A DNA stretch of 64,000 bases. Source: Pleurodeles waltl (taxonomy: Eukaryota; Chordata; Amphibia; Caudata; Salamandridae). A model generated the notes under the pieces. That model saw only the letters and a program-made list of their open reading frames with translations, ran no database searches and was not told where the DNA came from. The stretch spans positions 818,230,317 through 818,294,316 of the forward strand of contig NC_090445.1 in assembly GCF_031143425.1 (NCBI RefSeq). Reading direction: 5' to 3'. This document shows positions 1 to 11,704 of this stretch, piece by piece. Each line of letters starts with the position of its first letter. Within the stretch, counting starts at the first letter, position 1. The translations under genes were made by a program, and so were the position numbers.

Positions 1-795
1 CACAGAGTGACAAAGGCACTCTCCCCATGTGGCCAGCAACATGTCTCGAGTGTGGCAGGCTGCTAAAACCAGTCAGCCTACATGGGTAGTTGGTTAAGGT
101 TTCAGGGGGCACCTCTAAGGTGCCCTCTGGGGTGTATGTTACAATAAAATGTACACTGGCATCAGTGTGCATTTATTGTGCTGAGAAGTTTGATACCAAA
201 CTTCCCAGTTTTCAGTGTAGCCATTATGGTGCTCTGGAGTTCGTGTTTGACAGACTCCCAGACCATATACTCTTATGGCTACCCTGCACTTACAATGTCT
301 AAGGTTTTGTTTAGACACTGTAGGGGCACAGTGCTCATGCACTGGTGCCCTCACCCATAGTATAGTGCACCCTGCCTTAGGGCTGTAAGGCCTACTAGAG
401 GGGTGACTTACCTATACTGCATAGGCAGTGTGAGGTTGGCATGGCACCCTGAGGTGAGTGCCATGTCGACTTACTCGTTTTGTCCCCACCAGCACACACA
501 AGCTGGCAAGCAGTGTGTCTGTGCTGAGTGAGGGGTCCCCAGGGTGGCATAAGACATGCTGCATCCCTTAGAGACCTTCCCTGGCATCAGATCCCTTGGT
601 ACCAGGGATACCAGTTACAAGGGACTTACCTGGATGCCAGGGTGTGCCAATTGTGAAAACAAAAGTACAGGTTAGGGAAAGAACACTGGTGCTGGGGCCT
701 GGTTAGCAGGCCTCAGCACACTTTCAAATCAAAACTTAGCATCAGCAAAGGCAAAAGGTCAGGGGGTAACCATGCCAAGGAGGCATTTCCTTACA
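1..795 (-). mobile_element. LTR of a Gypsy-type element, truncated by window start
   Basis: Read on the minus strand, this begins at 795 with TGTAAGGAAATGCC and follows the solo LTR at 39761-40565 closely (about 90% by eye) over its whole length. The small open frames here are simply matches to open frames in that LTR. No polypurine run adjoins the TG end at 796, so it is more likely a 5' LTR or a solo LTR than a 3' LTR. The other end lies outside the window. Confidence 0.8.
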
Positions 796-1184
796 TGAAC
801 TACATCATAGAAATTCAGCTTTTATAGTTGCAGCCTCCCTCCCAATGCCTATCGTAGCCCCAAAGACCACATTCCCCGGGGCCTAAAGTGCTTCAAACAG
901 TATGCCCTGTGGCTGCCAGTAAGCACCCATCCTTGGTGTTGCTGGAGTCCCCAAACCTCCTGCCCTGTGGGCACAGCTGTTTTTGTTTGCCCCCGCCAAA
1001 CGGAAGCAATGTGAGCTTCTCTGCCCACAAGAGCGTAGGCAGAGAAACAAAAGTCTGCTCCATCCCAGCGGGAGCATTTTTAAAGCTGCCACTGAGTAGC
1101 AGCAGAAACGCCTGCTCTGCTAGCATACCTACAGGCTGGGAAAATACTGTGTCTCGGGGGTGGGCTTCCCAGGACACAGTAATT
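796..1184. other. No gene recognised
   Basis: Moderately GC-rich non-coding sequence. Open frames occur on both strands (888-1247 plus, 893-1216 minus) but they lack recognisable domains, and the facing frames look like chance in a stop-poor stretch. Confidence 0.5.
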
Positions 1185-1560
1185 GAGCTGGCTCCGCGGA
1201 GCCTTTTAAGGCTCAAGGAGAGGGGGCCTCATGCCCCTCACCTTTAATTTCAGTTTGGCAATGGGGAGGTGGTCCCCTGGGCCTATTGAGGCTCGGGGAG
1301 GGGGGCTGCATGCCCACTCTTCTTTTTTCCAAAGGATCGGGTCCCGTGGCCTATTGAAGCTTGGGAACGGGGGCTCCACACCCCTCCCCTTTTTTATAAT
1401 GTCAGCACTGGGAGATATGGTTCCAGGGGCCAGTGGAGGAACAAGGAGTGGGGCTGCATACTCCCTTCCACTTTCCATTAGCATTTAGCCTCGGACGTTT
1501 AGTCCCTGGGCCTAGTGACCCTCGGAGAAGGGTGACATATGCCCCACTTCCCTTTCTCAA
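1185..1560. repeat. Degenerate tandem repeat, period about 70-80 bp
   Basis: Five decayed units are visible near 1196, 1272, 1341, 1419 and 1500. Each has a core like GTCCCTGGGCCTATTGAGG, then a purine-rich GGGGAGGGGG stretch and a GGCTGCATGCCCC-like end, followed by a pyrimidine-rich spacer. The open frames across it (1206-1484 minus, 1231-1488 plus) are by-products of the repeat. Confidence 0.6.
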
Positions 1561-3239
1561 GAGAACTTTACCAGACGTTCTCCATATAATATTGTTTTAG
1601 TCATCCTGTGGTGTCAGTTCCTGTTTGAATCATATATATTTGAGGTAATCATGAATGGAATATGTGCTGCACTTGTTCCTATTTTTTTTGTCACATTCCT
1701 TTCCCACTTTTTTCAATTTATATCCCTGTTTTGCTCCTTGATGTTGGATTCCCTTTTGGAAATTCTTGTAGATTATCTTACTATGCTCTTTCTTTGTGCT
1801 AATGTCAGGAAGACTTTGTCTGGCTTACCGGCTACTACATTAACCTCCATCTTCAATCAAGAACTAATCAAGAACTATTAGAGTGCCTGTGAGAGTTTGT
1901 ACCATTACGTTTTTTTATCTCCTATTTATCATTCTCTTAAGGAGATATGTGGCACCTTTCACATGTGCTATGAAGTGCGGGATGGTACTGTGGCTAGTGG
2001 GAGGAGTCATTCTTAACTCAGGCAGTCTATAAGGAAACTGAACAGACCTTTGCCTGTTTCAGTTCTTGAAGGACAGCTGACCTGAGGCATTCAACTCAGA
2101 GGTTTTTTTTCCACGGTGTAATAAAATACATCAGGACCAAAGCCAGAGGACCCTGTTCCTTGAACACAACCAGTTTGTACTGTCCCTTTCCTTCTGGCCT
2201 GTGGTGTCTAGATTGAGCATCTCTCCCTCTGCTGAGTACTCCACTTGGAGATGTAGAGAGAGAAAGCGATAGAGAGATAGATAGAATGTCAAGTTGACTG
2301 GTGTCTGTTTTGTAGGCAAGGTCAGTCATCTTTGCCTCATTTCCTGCTGGCCCTATCCTTCTTCTTAGCTGCCAACTACAAAGAAAGAGGAAGGTTCAAC
2401 AACCATTGTATTTCTTCATGTGAATTAAAAGGAAGATTGACAATGATATTTCTTCAATCCTAAACATGAACGCCATGTCATTACTCCCCTTTCCTATGCA
2501 AAGGTGGATGATGAACATGCTGCTTGACATCTACTTATTGTGCTTGATGCATTTCTTGAGTTTTTGTTCGGTCTTAATATAAAATAGAAGCCATGCATTG
2601 TGCTATCATCACAAATCTAAAATAGTGTGCAAAATGTTGACTGCACTACTTGTTAACCTCTTTAGAAGAAAAACATGCAGCAGATCTGAAACAGACTATT
2701 TTAAAAACCATCAACCCAACCCAAGAATGGGGAACAGGGATAGTCTGTTCCATAGAAAAGAAGCTCGATTAATCATGACGATGAGGACCATGGGAGAAGA
2801 CGTCAGTGAAATTCATGAAAACCAGAATGTGTTTCAAACCAACCTAGTGAGCAGATACACACATTAATTACTATTAAACAACAATACCATTCAAAGAAGT
2901 TACAGTAGGCACCAAGATTATGTGAAGTTACAGGGATACCTATTTTATACCCTGGTTGCAAATTCAAAGGATAGGAATTTAATTGAAAAAGATATAACGT
3001 ATCTACAGTATGGCTTACTCATCATTACACACACTAGGTGATAGTCCAAGGGAAATGCTGTCATCATGATGATGGAATGCTATAATATTAGAACAATACT
3101 AATGCACATGTGCAAACACCAACACCATGAACAAACAAGCATTGGCAAAGCCAGTAGGTCTGACCTTGGTAGGCTGGTGCAATTGTTTTGCAAGACTATG
3201 CCACAAAAATAAATAGAAAACATGCAGCCACTTATGTTT
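1561..3239. other. AT-rich intergenic sequence, no gene recognised
   Basis: No conserved protein signal on either strand. It contains a short GA/GATA-rich simple stretch near 2250-2285 and a T-run near 2101. The open frames at 1651-1881 and 2598-2867 have no recognisable motif. Confidence 0.5.
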
Positions 3240-5176
3240 GGCTGCCGTCATTGTACAAACAAAATTTAGACCTGACAGCTTTAGGGTGATTATCCCCCAG
3301 CTTTTTGCCTGCCTCACTCTGACAATGTTTTTGCTGACAGTTTTTACTGGTTTTAGGGCTCTGCACACTTTACCACTACTGGCCAGTGCTAAAGTACATA
3401 TGCTCTCTCCCCTAAACATGGTTTCTACCCCAATTGGCATATTTCATTAGCTGTAAGTCCCTTATCAAGTTCACTAATCGTGCCCAGGGCCTGTAAATTA
3501 AATGCTACTAGTGGGCCTGCAGCACTGATTGTGACCCCCACATAAGTAGCCCTTTAACCATGTCTCAGGCCTGCCATTGCAAGGCCTGTGTTTGCAGCTT
3601 CACTGCCATTTCAACTGTGCCATACAGCCCTCATATACTCTTAAATAGTAGATTCTGATCTGGAAGACGTAGCCATGTCTTGTTTGGTATGGCCAGAATG
3701 GTAATAGAAAATCCTGCTTACTGGTGAAGTTGGATTTAAAATTAATATTTTAGAAATGCCACTTTTAGAAAGTTGGCATTTCTCTGCACTTACTGACATC
3801 TGTGCCTTACAGCCTGCCTCCAATCCACGTCTGGTCTGTGCTGGTTGACAACTCCCATTGTGCATTCCACCCGGACAGCAATAAACACAGGACACTGAGT
3901 CACATCTGCATTCATTTGCACACTGAAAGGATCTTCCTGGGCAGGAAGGGTTGGGTGGCTCACACTTACGTTTCAAAGGACATTGGCCTGCCCTAACACA
4001 AGGACTGCTAACCCTCCACAGGGATCCTGGCAGACAGGAATTGGCTGAAAGGGGAATTTGTGCACTTTCAAACCACTCTTTCAGGTTTCCCCCACTTCAA
4101 AGGCTTTTTTGGGTAAATAACCTGGGTCTCTGACCCCACCAAATCAGATACTTCTGGACCTATACCTGGACTCTGTCAGAGAGGCTGACTTGCTGCCCAA
4201 AGGCCTCATCTGGACTGCTTTGCTAAAGGACTGCTTTACTGATTGTTGTCCTGCTGCCTGGTGCTCCTGGCTCTGCTAGAAGGACTCTGCCTTCCCCCTG
4301 AAGCGCTCTCCAGGGGCTTGCATTAAGCTTGCCTCCTGTTTCTGAAGTCTCAGAGCCAACAAAGACTTCACCTTGTCAAAGAAACTCCTTGTGCGTCTAA
4401 AATCACCACAACGTCTGCAGAAATCGACCCAAGGCCTGCATGGCAGGTGAAAAATCGGCGAACCACTGACTGGAGTGACACAGCACTGAGTTCTCGACTG
4501 GAAATTCGACACAGTGCCTGCCTTCCGACAGAAAATTTGATGCATCGCCTACCGGATCGACGCAGCGCCTGCTCCTTCTACCAATGCGTCAAGGATTTTC
4601 AGCGCATTGTCCTTGAGTGTTAAAATACCCCCGCACCGCAATGAGGAACCCAGACTGCACAACGGATAAAAAATTACGCAAGGCCTTGCAGCATGGAAAG
4701 AAATGATGGAACGTCTGTGCTTCGCCCGAAAACCCAACACAACCCCTTATTTTTCCATCTCCCCCTCTACAGTCTCCGTTTGTCGTTATTTTTGATGCAT
4801 CCCATGTACTGTGTGTTGCGAAGAACAACTATTAATTTCTAAGGATTGAGACTCTTCTAAACCTTTTAAAATTGATATTTAAACTTGTGCTTATTGGATC
4901 TTTTTTCGTTTTGTTCTTATTTTATTCTTATAAATAATATCTATTTTTCTAAACCTGTGTGGTGTATTTAGGTGGTGTTTTCACTGTGTTACTGTATAAT
5001 TTATTGCAGAAATACTTTACACATTGCTTTCTAAGTTACACCTGACTGCTCAGTGCCAAGCTACCAGAGGGTGGGCACAGGATAACCTGGATTGTGTTGT
5101 AACTTACCCTGACGAGGAATGTGGTCTCTACTTGGACAAGGGTGTATACTCTGCCAACTAGAGATCCCTGTACTAA
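3240..5176 (+). mobile_element. Old Gypsy-type 5' LTR (start approximate)
   Basis: Non-coding sequence directly ahead of the decayed gag at 5332. It ends ...CTAACA at about 5176, then TTGGGGATCAGCGGTGCGG. This matches in position and partly in sequence the junction ...CTACA/TTGGTTGTGCAGTGGTGGG of the intact element at 27941/27942, which supports an LTR end followed by the primer-binding region. An inverted copy of parts of it lies at 8226-8665. The left edge is not defined by a target duplication and is a guess. Confidence 0.55.
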
Positions 5177-5331
5177 CATTGGGGATCAGCGGTGCGGATA
5201 GGACTTGTGTTTGTGCAGTGCCATACAATAGGTACGTGTACACTACCTACCCACAGTTAAAGGTCAATCTGATTTGTTTTATTTTTGCTGCAATTTCCAT
5301 GCTTGACATTCTTTAATCAATCCTATACATC

Positions 5332-6640
5332 ATGTCTCTAGCTGGGTCCACAAGTGGAGCTGGGGAGTTTGACCTGGCTAAGCTTTAGGGACACACAGTT
5401 AACCAGTTGAAGGGCTTTGTAAGGGGATGGGGGTATCTACCCATGGAGCCTCCAAGAAGGATGAGCACTTAAAGGTGCTGAGGACCTGGGCAGAACCCCG
5501 CTCACAATAGCTTGATGAGTTGGGGGAGCAAGTAGATGGCTCTCCTGAGGAGCTGCGAACAGCACTTGAGGATGATACTCCTGGATTTGTGTCCCCTGCT
5601 AAATCAGGGAGTAGTGTCTCAAGACACGGCCTGACCGCAGAGAAAAGGAGAGAGGAGAGAGAATTCAGCCTGCAATTGGGAAGATTAAACATGGAGGCAG
5701 AGGACAGGAAAGATGAGACAGATGCCAAACAAGCTGAGGCTGAAAGAGCCTTAGCTGAGACACAAGTTCTATTGGCTCATGAACTGTGTCTGAAAGAGCT
5801 GGAGCTCATGTCTAGACAGTCTGAGTCCAGCAGTGATGGTAGCAGCATACGTACAGTACCTGGTGGAGACAAGAAGGTTCATATACCCATAGATTTGGTG
5901 CCAAGTTATGTGGTGGGAGATGACATTAACAAGTGGTTTTATGCTTAACTGAAGTTGCACTGAGGGCACATTGGTTTCCTGAATAGCACTAGGGTGCCGT
6001 CCTGTGGAAACACGGGCCAACACTTGGGAGGGACACAATTCTAACATTAGAGGTTGGAGACCACACCAAGTACATTCCTATGAAAGCCATTTTGCATGCC
6101 AAATTTGGGCTGAGCCCTTGAGAAGTATCGCCAAAGATTCAGGGACAGTAGCAAGCTCCCCAACCAAACCTTGGTAGACTTTATTGTTTTTTTTCCAGTA
6201 AGGCACTGAAGGGCTGGGACAGGGGCAGGGAAGTCAGTGATTATGTTGGGTTGTCAATTTAATCCTGAGAGAGCATATGCTCAGTATTTTTTTACAGAGC
6301 TGTGCCAGCACCTAGTTGACAGTAAGCTGACTGATCCCAGGAAGCTTGCTGAGGAGGCACCAGAGTGTCCAAAAAGGTATCTGAGGGAGTCACCCACAAA
6401 GGTGGTCAGGGTTCCCACCAGAAAAAAGAGGGGGGAGAAAATCTTAAAAATGAGGAGTTCTCTAAAGGCCCCCAAAATAATTCCCAAGGGAATAGTGGTA
6501 ACCAGTCCCAGTCTCATCATAAGAAAAGGGGTTATTTGATCAAAAGACAGGGAGATTTGTACCCCAATGTGCAGAGTGCTCCAAGTGTGGTCGCTCTAAG
6601 GGCGATTCCAAATGTCCAAAGAAGGCACAGCCCCCACTGG
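5332..6640 (+). pseudogene. Decayed Gypsy gag (coiled coil, capsid start, zinc knuckle)
   Basis: The start ATG at 5332 (MSLAGSTSG) is followed by an in-frame stop within about 20 codons. The longest surviving frame, 5520-5948, encodes a charged helical stretch rich in Glu, Lys and Arg and then the block DDINKWF. The intact Gag at 28211 has the same block at the start of its capsid domain. Further decayed capsid sequence follows in other frames (6237-6539, with RAYAQYFFTELCQHL). A damaged zinc knuckle near 6568-6630 keeps cysteines but has lost its histidine. Several frameshifts and stops make it non-functional. The product would have been the structural Gag of a retrotransposon particle. Confidence 0.7.
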
Positions 6641-6699
6641 TAGGCAGACACCTGGGTTGGCTAGTGTAGTGCTCAGGAGGAGGTAGTCCCAGTTAGTTT

Positions 6700-7100
6700 T
6701 GGGGAACAGACAGCGGTAACCGTAGTGTCCGTGGAGGATGCAGATATGGTGCCAAACGCCCACATGCTTGCCAATACTTCTAAGTATAGGCAGTGGGTGT
6801 TAATGGGCAATGGGTAGATGCTCTGCGTGACACGGGAGCCAGCATGACTACTGTCAAGTGTCAGCTGGTGTCAACAGAGCAGGTCCTACTGAACACATTC
6901 CACCAAGTCATAGTTGCTGACAATCGAGAGAGCCATCTACCGGTGGATCTGGTTTCTTTTGAGTGGGGGGGGGAGGTTCTGGTACTCTGAAAGTAGAAGT
7001 GAGTCCTGCCATGCCTGTAGATTGTCTGTTAGGCAATGACCTAGAGAACACTACCCGGAGCGAGGTAGAGCTCAGGTCTCACTTGGAGATGATGGTATTG
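6700..7100 (+). pseudogene. Decayed retropepsin-like protease of the old Gypsy element
   Basis: The frame at 6793-6990 contains the aspartic protease signature RDTGAS (about 6826-6843). After a frameshift in a G-run near 6965 the flanking motif PVDCLLGNDLE appears at about 7015-7050. Both motifs match the intact Gag-Pro protein at 28211-30868, so this is the same domain in an older relative. The catalytic Asp-Thr-Gly triad is intact but the reading frame is not. Confidence 0.75.
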
Positions 7101-7499
7101 CCTGAGTGGGTCTGCATGACCACATGGTCCATGGCTGCCAGGGAGGGAAGTCAAGGGCATCTGGAGACTGGAACAATGGCCCAGACAGCTGCCAAGGAGA
7201 GAGGCAAGGGGCACGGGAAACTGGTCCTAAAAGTTCCCACTGTGGGGGTTGACAGGGTCCCTGAAGAGGAGGCCCCTGAGCCAACCGGGGAGGACATTGC
7301 ACCATACCTTTGCTTGCTGGCTGGCAAGTTGAGGGTGGGCCCACCAGGGAGGAATTCTGCAATGCGTAGAAGGAGTGTCCCACTCTTGAAGCCTTGAGGC
7401 AACAGCCCTCAGCCCATGCAGCAGTTGAAACCTCTGGGGATCACCTAATCTACTGGGAGAATGATCTACTATATATACAGAGCCTAAGGCTCCAGGCAC

Positions 7500-8225
7500 T
7501 GGGGCAGCACGTGTGCTGGTGATCCCTCGGTGTTACTGGACCTTCCTACTGGGTTTGGCTCATGACATACCCCTGGCAGGACATTTAGGGCAAGACAAAT
7601 TCTGTTCCAGGCTTGTCACCCACTTTTATTGGCCCTGAATGAGGACAGCCTCAGATACATTCTGCAGGTCCTGTCCCATCTGCCGGTCCGGTGGGAAGTC
7701 AGGGAAAAAGCGGAAGGCTCCCGTGATCCCATTTCTCATTGTTGGCACCCCCTTTGAAAGGGTGGGCATCAACGTCATTGGTCCATTGGACCCTAAGACT
7801 GCCCTCTGAGGATTGTGACTGCACTAGTGGTGACCAGAACCTTGATGGGGATCTTTACCCGTGTGGGGTTCCCCAATAAGATAGTGTCTGACAGTGGCAC
7901 TAACTTCATGTCTGCATACATGAAATCCATGTGGGATGCCTGTGGTGTAACCTACAGGTTCACCACACCCTGTCACCCTCAATCCAATGGTCTAGTTCAG
8001 AGGTTCAACAAGACCTTGGAGGGCATGATTGGAGGCCAACCTGAGGCCATGAGGCATAAGTGGGATGTCCTCTTACCATACCTTCTCTTAGCTTACAGAG
8101 AGGTGCAACAGAAGGGGGTAGGGTTTAGTCCCTTTGAGCTTCTCTATGCCTACACAGTCATGGGGCCTTTAAGCATGTGGATGTGGTCAGCTACTTTGAA
8201 AGTTGTTCACTACCAGGGCTTGTAA
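7500..8225 (+). pseudogene. Decayed Gypsy integrase
   Basis: A His-His-Cys-Cys zinc-binding segment is recognisable (AGHLGQDKF near 7580, FCRSCPICR near 7660-7690). The DDE core then follows in broken frames: VGINVIGPL at about 7762-7790, SDSGTNF near 7890, and SNGLVQRFN near 7985-8010, then the C-terminal FSPFELLY block. Two of the three expected catalytic acids are replaced: Asn where the first Asp is usual and Gln where the Glu is usual. No reverse transcriptase or RNase H lies between the protease (ending near 7100) and this segment, so about 1.5-2 kb appears to have been deleted or was never present. Confidence 0.75.
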
Positions 8226-8665
8226 AACTTAAAAGCTTATGTCTTGCCTTTTAAATACATTGCACCCTGTCCTCTGGGTTGTCCAGGGCCTACCTTAAGG
8301 GTGATTTATATGTATATAAAGGGACGGTTTGGGACTGGCAAAAGGGTTATTTTGCCAAGTCGACATGGCAGTGTAAAACTGTACACACGGGCTCTGCAAT
8401 GGCAGACTTGAAATATGGTTAAGAGGGCTATTAAATGTGTGGCACCATCAGGGCTGGAGGCCCATTAGTTGCATTTAATTTACAGGCTCTGGGTACACAT
8501 AGGACCACTTTACTAGGGACTCATAAGTAAATTAAATATGCCAATAGAGGATAATCCCTAAGCTTTGTAGCAGTCTGCAGTTTGAGAGCTTGGTTAGTTG
8601 GTTAATGTTTGAAACAGGGTCTCTAGTTGGCAGAGGTATACACGCTTGTCCAAGTAGGGACTGCT
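8226..8665 (-). mobile_element. Inverted LTR fragments of the 3240-5176 family
   Basis: Reverse-complemented, 8665-8617 matches the end of the LTR around 5120-5176 (shared CTACTTGGACAAG and CTGCCAACTAGAGA). The stretch 8560-8236 matches the early LTR around 3430-3650 (shared ATTGGCATATTT, GCCTGTAAATTAAATGC). The two pieces lie in the order LTR end, about 50 bp, LTR beginning. It therefore cannot be a normal 3' LTR of the element to its left. Confidence 0.6.
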
Positions 8666-9503
8666 AGCGCAGGAGTTTTTAACAGAATTATTAATGAATA
8701 TTCATGTATCTTGAGTGTTGTATTTGCATGGAAAAGATAATACTGTAGGAAAAATAATGCACGCATTTGAAAGTATGACCACAAGAAGTGGCTACCAATG
8801 TTCACGAAGTGTACTTATTAATGGCTTGTTAATATGAAATGTGGAGCATATGTTTGAATAATGTAGAAATACATCACATTAAGGGTTATGCATTATGTAT
8901 TTGCTTTATTAATTGAAAGCCTTAACTTAGTGGAGGTCTTGGCCTAGTTGCACGGCCTCATGTCAAGCTACATTTCTTAAATGTTTAATAAAATGGCTGT
9001 TTAGAGAATTAAACTTTGATTTTTCACTGTGCTAACTTAATGTGCTCATAGCTAAAAGTCTTTCTCATGAGATGAGAACTGCTTACTAGAAAATGTTGTC
9101 CCTGTTGAATGCAACAGTGTTAATGTAACATGTTTAAGACTGACTTTCTCAGGAGGAGAACAAGAACTACACTGACTGGAGTATGAACTGCAACAATATT
9201 GTTACCTGACGAGCTGGATGGATGAGGACACCGAGGAAGGAGCCAATTATTGACATGTGAACTGTGTACTACTAGAAATTGTAGATCGGATGTTTTAGTT
9301 TTATTGGACAAAGTGTGAACATGCGATCCCTTGACCAATGGGGATTTAAGAAGTAGTTTTAGGAAATCTAACTTAACAGGACTGCACTGAGGAGAAGAGA
9401 CCATTCATCACCGCATTCCACATTTGCCTCTAGCTCATTTCATTCACCATTATTTTCTGAGCATCTTGAGAAGAGACGTGCTTAACTTTAATGCTTAAAA
9501 GAC
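8666..9503. other. AT-rich flank of Harbinger A, no gene recognised
   Basis: Non-coding sequence with no protein motif. It continues after the Harbinger insertion at 18703, so 9300-9503 and 18706-18850 were once adjacent. Confidence 0.5.
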
Positions 9504-9506
9504 TTT

Positions 9507-9529
9507 GGGGGTCATTACAACCCTGGCGG
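9507..9529 (+). repeat. Left terminal inverted repeat of Harbinger A
   Basis: It pairs with 18681-18702 with a few mismatches and begins with a G-run followed by TCATTACAAC. It is followed by subterminal GGCGGT-type words on both strands up to about 9770, which are candidate binding sites for the transposase or Myb partner. Confidence 0.85.
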
Positions 9530-9835
9530 ATGGTGTTAAAGCGGCGGTAATACCGCAAACAGGCCGGCGGAACAAAAAAGGGAATTATGACCATGGTGGA
9601 AACCGCCAACATAGACAGCCACTTTAACACTCCGACCGCCACGGCGGTACAGACAAGCAGCGCGGCAGTCACCGCCAACAGACAGGCGGAAGACAAAGTA
9701 CCACCCACAGTATTACAACAGGCCAATCCGCCACCTTTTCCGGGGCGGATTCACCGTGGATAAAAATACAGCGGAAACAGCTTTTGCAATGGGAAAACGC
9801 TCACCTTAACACACTCCACGAGGAAGGAGGGCACC

Positions 9836-9918
9836 ATGGAGCCGGAACTCCAAATACTCCCTGCGCTTGTCTTCCTGCTCCTCTATGAACATCAGCAACG
9901 GCGGCGCCGAAGACAACG
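9836..9918 (+). CDS. Harbinger A transposase, exon 1
   Basis: The ATG in the context GCACCATGG starts a 28-residue stretch beginning MEPELQILPAL and ending in an arginine-rich run. A GTGAGT donor follows at 9919. The exon is 83 nt, ending in phase 2. Joined to the acceptor at 15080/15081 it enters exactly the frame of the catalytic exon. Copy B has an exon of the same length at the same place (36414-36496, MDRELQIMPAL), which strongly supports the model. The basic N-terminus is typical of HARBI1-like transposases. The intron of 5162 bp contains another gene on the opposite strand. Confidence 0.8.
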
Positions 9919-10398
9919 GTGAGTACTGCACCTACGACATAGGGGATGGGGGAGGCAAAAGTCAGGGACACACACACACACACGCAACACCCCCACCCCC
10001 ACCCCAAATCTCGCACACTACAACACAAACACCAATGCATTTCCAAACATCACAGTAACAACCCACAACCCCCCCGGAAGAATGCATAGACAAAAAGGAA
10101 GTCAGTAAAACCATTGTAATGTATCAAAATACAGTAAGCTCATATATACATAAATATATACACATTCCAAATATATACATCACGATAGTGCAGGTATGCA
10201 CATTTCAATGTCTGTGGACCACTGGGCCCAAAATGCACGGGCGAGGCCCACACACAATACCTGTCCTGAAACGGAGAGAACACTGCAGGGGCATCAGATA
10301 GAAATACAACAGGCACCTCAGTGGGAAGGGAAGGGGGGCACCTCAGCCGGATGACAGCACCAAGCCAGATCCACGACGGGGCTCCATGCCCATTGATG

Positions 10399-11137
10399 TA
10401 TCCTGGGGAGTGCAAAGCCACAGTCTCACAAGTCTTGTCAGTGGGTGGTTGCCCACTGGACCATCCTGGGGAGTGCAAAGCCACAGTCTTACAAGTCTTT
10501 TCAGTGGGTGGTTTGCCCACTCTACCATCCAGGGGAGTGCAAAGCCACAGTCTCACAAGTCTTGTCAGTGGATGGTTTGCCCACTGGACCATCCTGGGGA
10601 GTGCAAAGCCACAGTCTCACAAGTCTTTTCAGTGGGTGGTTTGCCCACTGTACCATCCTGGGGAGTGCAAATCCACAGTCTCACAAGTCTTTTCAGTGGG
10701 TGGTTTGCCCACTGGACCATCCTGGGGAGTGCAAAGCCACAGTCTCACAGGTCTTGTCAGTGGGTGGTTTTCCCACTGGACCATCCTGGGGAGTGCAAAG
10801 CCACAGTCTCACAAGTCTTTTCAGTGGGTGGTTTGCCCACTGGACCATCCTGGGGAGTGCAAAGCCACAGTCTCACAAGTCTTTTCAGTGGGTGGTTTGC
10901 CCACTGGACCATCCTGGGGAGTGCAAAGCCACAGTCTCACAAGTCTTGTCAGTGGGTGGTTTGCCCACTGGACCATCCTGGGGAATGCAAAGCCACAGTC
11001 TCACAAGTCTATTCAGTGGGTGGTTTGCCCACTGGACCATCCTGGGGAGTGCAAAGCCACAGTCTCAGAAGTCTTTTCAGTGGGTGATTTGCCCACTGGA
11101 CCATCCTGGGGAGTGCAAAGCCACAGTCTCTCAAGTG
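10399..11137. repeat. 64-bp minisatellite, about 11-12 copies
   Basis: Units such as GTGCAAAGCCACAGTCTCAC recur at 10410, 10473, 10537, 10601, 10665 and so on. The period is 64 bp (one early unit is 63). Copies are very similar, so the array expanded recently. Because 64 is not a multiple of three and the unit lacks stops, all three plus-strand frames stay open for 230-270 codons, each showing the same peptides in rotation (SQVFSVGG, LTSLFSGW, SHKSFQWV). These frames are repeat artefacts, not genes. Confidence 0.9.
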
Positions 11138-11329
11138 GATAACAGTCTCCACTGGTTCTGGAGGGGGCTTTGTGCCCAGAGTGCTTCATCCTACCAAGGA
11201 CTGAGGTAGTGGATGTATCTCTCCACTGGTTCTGGAGGGGGACTGGTGCCCAGAGTGAATCACACTCCCCGTGACGGTCCCAGTTCTGTCACTGCCCCTG
11301 CCGCTCATGGGCAGACGATGCTTGAGTTG

Positions 11330-11655
11330 GCGGTGCTTGCCCTGTTCAGCGGTACTTGCCCTGTTCAGCGGTGCTTTCCATGGCGGTGCTTGCCCCGTTC
11401 AGCGGTCTTTGCCCTGTTCAGCGGTGCTTTCCATGGCGGTCTTTGCCCTGTTCAGCGGTGCTTGCCCTGTTCAGCGGTGCATGCCATGGCGGTCTTTGCC
11501 CTGTTCAGCGGTGCATGCCATGGCGGTCTTTGCCCTGTTCAGCGGTGCTTGCCCTGTTCAGCGGTGCTTGCCATGGCGGTCTTTGCCCTGTTCAGCGGTG
11601 CTTTCCATGGCGGTCTTTGCCCTGTTCAGCGGTGCTTGCCCTGTTCAGCGGTGTT
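11330..11655. repeat. CCCTGTTCAGCGGTGCTT minisatellite
   Basis: Interleaved units of CCCTGTTCAGCGGTGCTTG and CCATGGCGGTCTTTG recur from about 11330 to 11655, mixing a unit of about 20 bp with one of about 33-36 bp. The array stays open in more than one plus-strand frame. It sits between the 64-bp and 54-bp arrays in the transposase intron. Confidence 0.85.
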
Positions 11656-11704
11656 TGACTTTGCTGTCTCTGACCTGTGCAGCGGTGTGTGCCATGGCGG
11701 TCCC

